Source: Methylobacteriaceae bacterium (lineage in GTDB: Bacteria > Pseudomonadota > Alphaproteobacteria > Rhizobiales > Beijerinckiaceae). From it: a DNA stretch of 11,386 nt. Below the pieces are notes generated by a model that saw nothing but the letters and a program-made list of their open reading frames with translations, had not been told where the DNA came from and searched no databases. Where the stretch lies: NCBI GenBank assembly GCA_031272615.1, contig JAISTL010000178.1, positions 1 through 11,386 on the forward strand. Reading direction: 5' to 3'. Positions 5,317-10,823 of this stretch are shown here, in pieces (the first letter of the stretch is position 1; each line of letters opens with the position of its first letter). The position numbers and the translations under genes were made by a program.

Positions 5317-7283
5317 GGCGCTATCCTGTCAAGCCGCTCCACGCACCACTCATGGATGTCCTGTTCGAACCGGCGCAGCAGCCGCAGTTTGGTTTTGGCG
5401 TCGGCGAAGGAAACAATCAGGCTGTTGCGGATCAGCACCAGGCAATCCCTGAGGGAAAGCCCGCCGCACAACCGGGCGGCCTCGTAGAATTCGTTGGAGA
5501 CGAAGGTGCGGGAAATCCCGGGGTTATCGGTGGTCACCGTAACCTTCAACCCGCGTGTCATATAGTCGTTCAGCGGATAGGGGGCGTCCCCCGGCCTGCC
5601 GTAACCGACAATCTGCCGGTTGCTGGACGGGCACAGTTCGATGCCGATATTCCTGTCGATGAACAGCGGGATCAACTCCTCCCTGTCGGCGAGCTTGAGG
5701 CCGTGGCCGATGCGGTCGGCGCTCAAATGGTAGACCGCTTCCCAGATATTGTCGGCGGTTTCGGTTTCACCGGCGTGGATGGTGATATGGATGCACTTTT
5801 TCAGGAACGGCATGAACAGTTCCCGCAACCGGGCGGGAGAATTGGCGGACTCATCCCCGGCCAGGTCGATGCCGGCCAGTTTCTCGGCGAACCGCCGGTT
5901 GCGGTCAATCAGGCCGAGAACGGCGTCGATGCTGTTCCTGATGTCGTCATAACCGCTCTGCCGGCCGATGATGCAAATCAGGCGATACGTGATACCCGAC
6001 CGGTCCATGGCGTCCATGATGGTTTCCACCACCTCGTCGATGCTCAGGCCTTCCCGCGTGTATTTGTAGGGAGAACAGCGGATTTCCACATAGCGGACAT
6101 TGTCCGCCTTGAGGTTGGCGGCATAGATGTCAACGGTTCGGCTGATGGTTTCGCGGCTTTGCAGCAGGGCGCTGCCCTGATAATCCCCCAACGCCTGATA
6201 GGGGTTGATGCCGATGCGGTAATAGTTCTCAGGCTTGACCCTGTCGCCGAAAATGTGGGCGTCGAAAGCCGCCGGCTTATCGGAAAACCCCAGTATTTCC
6301 TTGATTTTTCCGTTGTCCAGCCCGCCTTTCCGGCAGCGGGCGACGTCAATGATCTCCTCCGCCGACAGCACGCCGCCGAGGTGCACGTGAAGGTCCGCCT
6401 TGGGCAGGGCTTTCAGGATTTCGAAATCCCGCTCGCGGGTGGCCGGGTCCTGTCCGATGATGACGCTCCGCAATTTGCGCAGGCTGCGCGGATGCAGGAA
6501 ATAGAGCTTGCGGAAAATGTCCCGCTCGCCGTCGCGGTTGCGGATGCCGGTGTAGAAATTGTCATAAAGCTGGGCTGACTGTTGTTCCCGTTGGCGGATT
6601 TCCCGTTCGAGCCCGCCGTCCTCCGCGATGACGCCGCTCAGCGAAGGGTCAAAGGGAAATGCCGCGGCGGTGATTTCCCGTTCTCCCGTCGCTACCAGGA
6701 AGCTTTCCGGAATGTCCTTGTGCACGCATACCGGCAGAAAATACCGCGCGTAGGCTCCCGGGGGGCCCGTCAGGTCGTCTTTGCGGAATTCCGGCGGCGG
6801 GTTGATGTCCATGATGTGGAACATCGCCGAGCAGCCGAACAGCATACCCGCCTCGAACATGTCGACGCTCATGGTTTTCCTGCCGCCGGTCAGCGACAGA
6901 TAAAGCTTGCCGTCCGGCCCGGTGAGTCCGGAGGCGTTCAGCACAATCCGGAACAGGAAGGAGCGGAAGGTGCGGATTTTCTCCCCGGTGTTCAAATCGT
7001 CAACGCCTTTGCAGGCGAAGGTTTTCACCGGAACGGCAAACCGTTTGCACCACTGCTCCAGCTCGGGAGGGGAGGGCTCTCCGGTTTTCCCGCCGGGCCT
7101 TTCGGTGGTGATGACCCAAAACTCGTCAACCGGCGTCACGTCACAGGTCCGCCGCAGCTCATCGACCGTCGGGTTGCCGGTGAAGAAATCGTAGACCGCC
7201 GGGTTGGTCCAGCCGACCAGTTCCGGCAGAACCTGCCAGCTGGCGCCGAGGGTGGTGACGAGAATCGTCTTGGTGCTGCGCAT
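5313..7283 (-). CDS. CARF (Cas_NE0113-type) - adenosine deaminase fusion, Cad1-like
   Basis: This 656-residue cytosolic protein joins a nucleotide-sensing domain to a deaminase. Residues 1-190 resemble CRISPR-associated NE0113-type CARF proteins: a first Rossmann strand with glycine loop, KTILVTTLGASWQVLPEL (5-22), and the ligand-loop motif LYLSLTGGRKTMS (127-139). A charged helical linker spans about 200-290. The adenosine/AMP deaminase TIM-barrel follows, with ADLHVHLGG (296-304; zinc ligands H299, H301), TIHAGETE (501-508; zinc ligand H503, catalytic E506), RIGHGL (524-529; H527), CPSSN (551-555) and TTDNP (584-588; zinc ligand D586). Spacing E506-H527 equals that in classical deaminases. 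The second Asp of the usual TDDP is Asn587. Known Cad1 proteins are type III CRISPR effectors that bind cyclic oligoadenylates and deaminate ATP to ITP; that function here is inferred. The ATG at 7281-7283 has GGAG 6 bases upstream. No cas genes or CRISPR repeats are in the window. Confidence 0.93.
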   Translation of the reverse strand: MRSTKTILVTTLGASWQVLPELVGWTNPAVYDFFTGNPTVDELRRTCDVTPVDEFWVITTERPGGKTGEPSPPELEQWCKRFAVPVKTFACKGVDDLNTGEKIRTFRSFLFRIVLNASGLTGPDGKLYLSLTGGRKTMSVDMFEAGMLFGCSAMFHIMDINPPPEFRKDDLTGPPGAYARYFLPVCVHKDIPESFLVATGEREITAAAFPFDPSLSGVIAEDGGLEREIRQREQQSAQLYDNFYTGIRNRDGERDIFRKLYFLHPRSLRKLRSVIIGQDPATRERDFEILKALPKADLHVHLGGVLSAEEIIDVARCRKGGLDNGKIKEILGFSDKPAAFDAHIFGDRVKPENYYRIGINPYQALGDYQGSALLQSRETISRTVDIYAANLKADNVRYVEIRCSPYKYTREGLSIDEVVETIMDAMDRSGITYRLICIIGRQSGYDDIRNSIDAVLGLIDRNRRFAEKLAGIDLAGDESANSPARLRELFMPFLKKCIHITIHAGETETADNIWEAVYHLSADRIGHGLKLADREELIPLFIDRNIGIELCPSSNRQIVGYGRPGDAPYPLNDYMTRGLKVTVTTDNPGISRTFVSNEFYEAARLCGGLSLRDCLVLIRNSLIVSFADAKTKLRLLRRFEQDIHEWCVERLDRIAP

Positions 7284-7835
7284 CGGCTGCTCCGCGGTGA
7301 ATGGTACAATTTGCGATTATGTCAGAGCCGCGCCGGTTTGTCCCGTGTTTTTTGCGGGGGTCGCACGGGGCGCCGGGAACCTGAAAACCGGTGACATCGG
7401 CCGTCATGGACCTTCCCGCGCCGGGTCAAACACCGAAAGATATGATTGACAGCGCCCGGATACCGGAGGCACTCCCCGTGCGCGTCAACGGGCAGCCTAC
7501 AATCCGCTGACGGGGAACCTCTGGATTGTGGTGGTTTTGACGGTTGGGTTGTCGCCGGTCACCGTCATGCGGCTGCGGCATCTCGACAAACCGGAAGGGT
7601 AGCGCAAGGGGACGCTCCTCGCGCCCGATGACCGCGGTTGGGGCGGCAACCGTTCGCTCATATCTCGTGTTCGACCCCCGCACCACGAAGACTATAGTGC
7701 CGGAGATTGACGGCAACGAAGCCCGCCACGCCAGGCGTATCGGCCGGTTTGGCAGGGGGCACCCACAAGCGGCGCCGGCGCCGTTCCGGCGTTTCGCAGG
7801 AAATCCGACAGGTCCGCCGCAGCAACCGCCGGTCC
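7284..7835. other. 552-base gap upstream of the CARF-deaminase gene
   Basis: I find no convincing gene here. Opposite-strand open frames overlap throughout and none has a good ribosome site. The least poor plus-strand frame runs from an ATG at 7628 to 7855 (75 residues, no Shine-Dalgarno). Another plus-strand frame ending at 7603 reads a hydrophobic stretch LWIVVVLTVGLSPVTVMRLR with no plausible start codon, and could be a gene remnant. The part nearest 7283 holds the candidate promoter described separately. No CRISPR-like spaced repeats are present. Confidence 0.6.
7316..7344 (-). promoter_or_regulatory. Candidate promoter of the CARF-deaminase operon
   Basis: On the minus strand, GGGACA (7339-7344; 4 of 6 to TTGACA) and CATAAT (7316-7321; 5 of 6 to TATAAT) are separated by exactly 17 bases. 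Transcription would start near 7309, leaving a short leader of about 26 bases with the GGAG ribosome site. The short leader and absence of another promoter-like site close by support it. It is a consensus match only. Confidence 0.4.
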
Positions 7836-7949
7836 TCAGGTTTCCTCATAATTGACACTGAGGAGCAGATAGGCGATCAGCATGATCACGCCTATCGCGG
7901 GTTTGCCCATCAGCGTCGCCAGCAAGGCGCCTACCACCAGAACCGGCAT
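7836..7949 (-). CDS. 37-residue hydrophobic membrane peptide
   Basis: A small frame reads MPVLVVGALLATLMGKPAIG (1-20) then VIMLIAYLLLSVNYEET (21-37). It has one long or two short membrane segments (about 2-14 and 18-32) broken by GKPAIG, and an acidic C-terminus. The ATG at 7947-7949 has AGGAG 6 bases upstream. An adjacent ATG at 7950-7952 would add one Met with only 3 bases of spacing, and a farther ATG at 7968-7970 would place the AGGAG inside the gene. It ends with TGA at 7836-7838. Coding is supported by the ideal ribosome site and coherent hydrophobic pattern. It resembles in style the small single-helix membrane proteins often found near stress loci, but I do not recognise a family. It is on the same strand as the CARF-deaminase gene, 552 bases upstream, and probably separate from it. 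Confidence 0.6.
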   Translation of the reverse strand: MPVLVVGALLATLMGKPAIGVIMLIAYLLLSVNYEET

Positions 7950-8140
7950 CATGCACTCCTGTAAGTTCATGTCTCGCATCCCGCCTGAAACCGGTTAATG
8001 TCGGTGTCGTCGTTGAGTTCCGGCGGATGAAGACCCGGGCCGCGAAGTATCCGTTATCCTATTCACACTCTTGAATTCACGCACGTTAATCTGCGATTTC
8101 TTTCCGGCCGGGCCGGTCAGCGCCGCAGGCCGCTGCTCAT

Positions 8141-8175
8141 CGGTTTAAAAGGGGCCCAACCCCCTGATAAAACCG
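8141..8175. repeat. Interrupted inverted repeat in the intergenic region
   Basis: Outer arms CGGTTT (8141-8146) and AAACCG (8170-8175) enclose inner AGGGG (8150-8154) and CCCCT (8161-8165). Together they can fold as a two-part hairpin of 11 pairs with a small internal loop. No T-tract follows in either direction. It may be RNA structure or a remnant element. Confidence 0.4.
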
Positions 8176-8242
8176 GGATTCTTCCGAAGACGAACCCACG
8201 CGGCACGTTTATGTTTAACGCAATCTGAATGGAAGATAAATG

Positions 8243-8264
8243 ACCAAATTCCTTAAATTTTGGT
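8243..8264. promoter_or_regulatory. Operator-like dyad ACCAAA-N10-TTTGGT
   Basis: Six-base arms with perfect twofold symmetry flank an AT-rich 10-base centre, giving a 22-base site that stands out from the GC-rich surroundings. The size and symmetry suit a homodimeric repressor or activator. The target gene is unclear: the 37-residue peptide gene starts about 290 bases downstream on the minus strand. Confidence 0.35.
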
Positions 8265-8460
8265 AAGCCTTCGTGACGGGATGGGGCGAAAGGCAACGGT
8301 TTGCGGCCGCGGCTGGTAGGTAATGCTCCCTAAAATAACTTTTTCGTTATGGTTGACGCCGTCCTTCGGTTCGCGTCATTTTCAGGAGAGGTCACGTTTC
8401 GGGCGTGCGGCGACTCGCAATCTTGCGGGAGTTTTACCGGGATTTAATTAGATGGGTCAA

Positions 8461-8474
8461 GACTCCGCGGAGTC
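8461..8474. repeat. 14-bp perfect palindrome GACTCCGCGGAGTC
   Basis: This perfect palindrome lies 35 bases after the stop codon of the 146-residue gene at 8509-8949. As RNA it could form a 5-bp hairpin with a CGCG loop at the transcript end. No T-run follows on the minus strand, so it is at best a weak or Rho-assisted terminator or a 3'-end stabiliser. Confidence 0.4.
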
Positions 8475-8508
8475 CCGCCCCATACGGTTTTCGTGCCCGG
8501 TTCCGGCA

Positions 8509-8949
8509 TCACTCCTCTTTATCCGGCGTGCGGTTCTTCTGGTGCTTCTCATCCGCTTTGACCGTCCGCAGGCGGACGGCAAGGCCCGGCGGCTCCCGGT
8601 CGGCGAAGCGGGACGTGAACGGCAGCAGGGCGTATCCGTTCTGATCGGGCGCCAAAATCCGGCTTTCCCGTCTCACCATGAACCGGTCCCTGGGCAGCCA
8701 TATCACCTGTCCGGCGGAATGCGCCGCTGTGACCGCGGCCAGCGTGTCGGCGCGTCCGGGGTGTTTGCGGATGGGAACAAGCGGCCTGTCGGCGCCGAAA
8801 TAGTGCGTCACCCGGTGCGGAACCGGGATGACCGGGCCGTCGGGGTATACTCTCGGCCGGTTGTCTTCCATGATATCGCCGTTGAAGGTCGTCACATTGT
8901 AAATGCGGTTTCTGAGAAACTCAACGGCGTCGGAAAGCGTCATCGTCAT
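8509..8949 (-). CDS. Hypothetical protein, 146 residues, family not recognised
   Basis: I do not recognise this protein. It has no signal peptide or membrane helix and looks soluble. The N-terminus (TLSDAVEFLRNRIYNVTTFN at 4-23) may be helical. The middle is rich in Pro, Arg and His (YPDGPVIPVPHRVTHYFGAD at 35-54), and the tail is strongly charged (KADEKHQKNRTPDKEE). Third codon positions are mostly G or C as in the neighbouring genes, which supports real coding. A longer open frame on the opposite strand runs through the tRNA gene and is an artefact. The ATG at 8947-8949 has GGAG about 11 bases upstream, a long spacing; ATG at 8941-8943 is an alternative. It lies downstream of the tRNA-Ser gene on the same strand, separated by 247 bases. 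Confidence 0.6.
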   Translation of the reverse strand: MTMTLSDAVEFLRNRIYNVTTFNGDIMEDNRPRVYPDGPVIPVPHRVTHYFGADRPLVPIRKHPGRADTLAAVTAAHSAGQVIWLPRDRFMVRRESRILAPDQNGYALLPFTSRFADREPPGLAVRLRTVKADEKHQKNRTPDKEE

Positions 8950-9196
8950 GGCAGGATGGTCTCCATCTGCTGCGCGGGCGCACGTCGCTGCCGAAGAGCG
9001 GTTTCATGGGAAGCTCCGGAGGTTCGGGTGCTCCGCCGGGGGGAGGGTACGCCAAGACCGCAGCAAAAACAACGGAAATCAATAAATTGCTTGCAAGGAA
9101 CTCTGAAACCCGATGGGAAATGCTTGTTGAATCGTACCGATGGACGGACCGACTCCACAAGAATGGATGACTGCGTGGCTGCTGTTACAAGACAAT

Positions 9197-9286
9197 TGGC
9201 GGAGAGGGGGAGATTCGAACTCCCGATAGACTTGCGCCTATGCCGCATTTCGAGTGCGGTGCAATCGACCACTCTGCCACCTCTCC
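9197..9286 (-). tRNA. tRNA-Ser (anticodon CGA, reads UCG)
   Basis: Read on the minus strand, the acceptor arm GGAGAGG pairs with CCTCTCC, followed by discriminator G and an encoded CCA. The anticodon stem CCGCA/TGCGG encloses loop CTCGAAA with anticodon CGA. A long variable arm (around ATAGGCGCAAGTCTAT) marks a class II tRNA, fitting serine. The T arm is GGGAG-TTCGAAT-CTCCC. All stems are intact. The 3' end faces the gene-poor region down to 7284; no copy of the tRNA 3' end (att-like duplication) is seen elsewhere in the window. Confidence 0.97.
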
Positions 9287-9320
9287 GGGTGCGTCGGGGA
9301 TTCGGCCGAAACGCGGGCTG

Positions 9321-9347
9321 ATTATCACGAGTGTCGGCGAATAACAA
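9321..9347 (-). promoter_or_regulatory. Candidate promoter of tRNA-Ser
   Basis: On the minus strand, TTGTTA (9342-9347) precedes GATAAT (9321-9326) by 15 bases, or by 16 if CTTGTT is taken as the -35. Transcription would start about 28 bases upstream of the mature tRNA 5' end. Spacing is slightly short, so this is tentative. Confidence 0.35.
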
Positions 9348-9632
9348 GCGCTTTGTCGGAATGCGGACGTCGCTTGCCATCGTTCGGTTCGGCATGAAAC
9401 AGACTGAACCCGGGTGGGGCGACCGCCTCCGGCTGCCGTTCTTTATCAAGTACTATTCGTTCTATCAACAGAAAAATACGTTATTCAGAACAAATCTGTC
9501 ATCAGTCCGGATGCGGCCGGGAGGGGCAAAACGGCAGAATTCACGCACTATATCAATGCAATAACCAAAGAAACCCCACCGTGCCGGCAACAGCCCGCGG
9601 CGATTATTTCTCGCTGTTGAACGATTGTCTTG

Positions 9633-9661
9633 TTGACTTCAGCGAACGATTGGATTATGGC
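9633..9661 (+). promoter_or_regulatory. Possible promoter upstream of rplU
   Basis: TTGACT (9633-9638; 5 of 6 to TTGACA) is followed after 17 bases by TATGGC (9656-9661), which shares only the TAT of the -10 consensus. If used, the rplU mRNA would have a leader of about 155 bases, long enough for the hairpin at 9759-9799. Confidence 0.28.
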
Positions 9662-9758
9662 TGGCTTCCGTTGCGGTACGACAGGCAGAAACTCAAGCTT
9701 GGCGTGCCTTTCACCGAAACGATACATGTCGTTTCAGTTTTTCACAACTGCAAAAAAG

Positions 9759-9799
9759 CTGTTCATCAGGTTCGCCGTGTCGAACGCGTTCCTGAACAG
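9759..9799 (+). promoter_or_regulatory. Hairpin in the rplU leader, possible autoregulatory element
   Basis: Arms CTGTTC-ATC-AGG (9759-9770) and CCTGAACAG (9791-9799) pair over 9 bp with a 3-base bulge. An inner TTCG/CGAA helix (9771-9774 and 9781-9784) can form within the loop. The structure ends 14 bases before the GAGG ribosome site of rplU. Ribosomal protein operons often carry such leaders for feedback by their own product. That role here is inferred from position only. Confidence 0.4.
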
Positions 9800-9822
9800 A
9801 ACGGGTTGAACACGAGGAAAAG

Positions 9823-10269
9823 ATGTTCGCGGTTATCAAATCCGGCGGCAAGCAATACAAGGTCGCCAACAACGATGTGATTCGCATCGCCAGGGTCGAC
9901 CGGGAACCGGGCGCCGAGGTCGTTTTCGACCAGGTGACCATGGTTTCCGACGGCACAAGTGTCACGGTCGGCGCGCCCCTTGTCGAGGGGCTGACGGTGA
10001 CGGCCGAGGTCGTGGAGCAGGTCCGCGGCGACAAGGTCATCGCCTTCAAGAAGCGTCGCCGGCAGAATTCACGCCGCACCCGCGGCCATCGGCAGGAGTT
10101 CACCGTGGTGCGGATTACCGCCGTCGGTGATGAAAAGGCCGAACGCCCCGAGGAGGATGCGGCTGCCGAGGAAAGCGTCGTTGCGGAAACCGCCGGGGCG
10201 GAAGCCGCTGCGGCAAACGAACCGGCCGAACCGGCGGAAATTTCCGCTCCGGCCGCCGATGAAACTTGA
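9823..10269 (+). CDS. rplU: 50S ribosomal protein L21
   Basis: This is a large-subunit ribosomal protein that binds 23S rRNA. The N-terminal MFAVIKSGGKQYKVANNDVI (1-20) is the conserved L21 start. The basic segment VIAFKKRRRQNSRRTRGHRQ (72-91) contains the rRNA-binding residues. The core ends near 103, the usual L21 length. Residues 104-148 form an acidic Ala/Glu/Pro-rich extension (such as ERPEEDAAAEESVVAETAGA), commonly seen in alphaproteobacterial L21 and probably disordered. The ATG has GAGG 5 bases upstream. It forms an operon with rpmA, 58 bases downstream. Confidence 0.97.
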   Translation: MFAVIKSGGKQYKVANNDVIRIARVDREPGAEVVFDQVTMVSDGTSVTVGAPLVEGLTVTAEVVEQVRGDKVIAFKKRRRQNSRRTRGHRQEFTVVRITAVGDEKAERPEEDAAAEESVVAETAGAEAAAANEPAEPAEISAPAADET

Positions 10270-10327
10270 AGTTGCGCGTAAACTGGTATAGAGCGCTCAT
10301 TCGAATTGGAAATTTGGGAGAAATCTC

Positions 10328-10594
10328 ATGGCTCACAAAAAAGCCGGTGGTTCATCGCGTAACGGTCGTGATTCAGACGGTCAGCGCCTCGGCATAAAAA
10401 AATACGGCAACGAGCACGTCGTCGCCGGCAATATCATTGTGCGTCAGCATGGTACCACCTGGCATCCGGGGACAAACGTCGGCATGGGCAAAGACCATAC
10501 CCTGTTTGCGCTCTGTGACGGCAATGTCGAGTTTACCACGCGACGCGGTCGCACCTTCATTACCGTTGTACCGATGCAACAATCCACCGAATAG
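10328..10594 (+). CDS. rpmA: 50S ribosomal protein L27
   Basis: This 88-residue protein has the normal L27 length. Its flexible N-terminus [20 protein letters not shown] (1-20) reaches the peptidyl-transferase centre. The following [20 protein letters not shown] and [20 protein letters not shown] segments are highly conserved. The N-terminus begins directly at MAHKK, without the cleavable extension found in Firmicutes. GGGAG lies 7 bases before the ATG. It is co-transcribed with rplU. Confidence 0.98.
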   Translation: MAHKKAGGSSRNGRDSDGQRLGIKKYGNEHVVAGNIIVRQHGTTWHPGTNVGMGKDHTLFALCDGNVEFTTRRGRTFITVVPMQQSTE

Positions 10595-10616
10595 CCGGTG
10601 AGGGCAAAAAGAGTTC

Positions 10617-10645
10617 CCGCCGGTTTCACCAAGCCAAACCGGCGG
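10617..10645 (+). repeat. Perfect 10-bp inverted repeat after rpmA
   Basis: CCGCCGGTTT (10617-10626) and AAACCGGCGG (10636-10645) flank a 9-base loop. The hairpin is strong but has no T-tract directly after it. It lies 22 bases past the rpmA stop and may stabilise the mRNA 3' end or act together with the terminator further down. Confidence 0.7.
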
Positions 10646-10709
10646 ATCTTCAAAAACCCAGTTTTCAGCCCGTTTATCGTTCACCCGGCAGAAGAACTGG
10701 AACCGATCC

Positions 10710-10748
10710 AAGGGGGAGGCAAGCGAAGGCCTCCCCTTCGTCTTATTT
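10710..10748 (+). terminator. Rho-independent terminator of the rplU-rpmA operon
   Basis: AAGGGGGAGGC (10710-10720) pairs with GCCTCCCCTT (10729-10738), about 10 bp with a one-base bulge and an 8-base loop. The T-rich CGTCTTATTT follows. Placed 116 bases after rpmA and ahead of the GNAT gene, it probably ends most ribosomal-protein transcripts. Confidence 0.8.
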
Positions 10749-10823
10749 GCACCGCAAAGTCGTGCGACTACGACTAAAGTCGAATGACCGATGCGGAAGA
10801 CGCCAACAGGATCGGAGAATATC

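Larger units (their letters stand above)
7950..8508. other. 559-base intergenic region with several inverted repeats
   Basis: No convincing protein gene is seen on either strand. The stretch is less GC-rich than its surroundings around 8200-8270 and 8330-8350. It holds the inverted repeats at 8141-8175, 8243-8264 and 8461-8474 listed separately, plus a weak AT-rich hairpin (ATAAC and GTTAT arms, about 8336-8351). It could contain promoters for the small membrane peptide gene or an unannotated small RNA. I recognise no tmRNA, RNase P, SRP or 6S RNA signature. Confidence 0.5.
9287..9822. other. 536-base region between tRNA-Ser and rplU
   Basis: The region separates two divergent transcription units: tRNA-Ser (minus) and rplU-rpmA (plus). 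It is more AT-rich than the flanking genes. No convincing gene is seen: a plus-strand frame from 9581 runs 58 bases into rplU and lacks recognisable features. Its right part holds a candidate rplU promoter and a structured leader. Confidence 0.55.

Noticed and set aside
7426..7716. A 96-codon minus-strand frame upstream of the CARF-deaminase gene
   Set aside because: No ribosome site, basic low-complexity sequence, and opposing open frames of similar length in the same GC-rich stretch.
7284..8508. CRISPR array expected beside a CARF-domain gene
   Set aside because: No regularly spaced direct repeats of 25-40 bases are visible in the gaps.
9197..9286. tRNA-Ser as an active integration site with an att duplication
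   Set aside because: No second copy of the tRNA 3' sequence and no integrase gene were found in the window.
8452..9321. A 289-codon plus-strand open frame
   Set aside because: It runs antisense through the tRNA-Ser gene and the 146-residue gene and has no ribosome site; the AERGRFELP segment is the translated tRNA complement, a known artefact.
8946..9449. A 167-codon minus-strand open frame
   Set aside because: It reads straight through the tRNA-Ser gene and has low-complexity basic composition; not a credible gene.
9581..9880. A 99-codon plus-strand frame overlapping the start of rplU
   Set aside because: It overlaps rplU by 58 bases in another frame and shows no recognisable domain.
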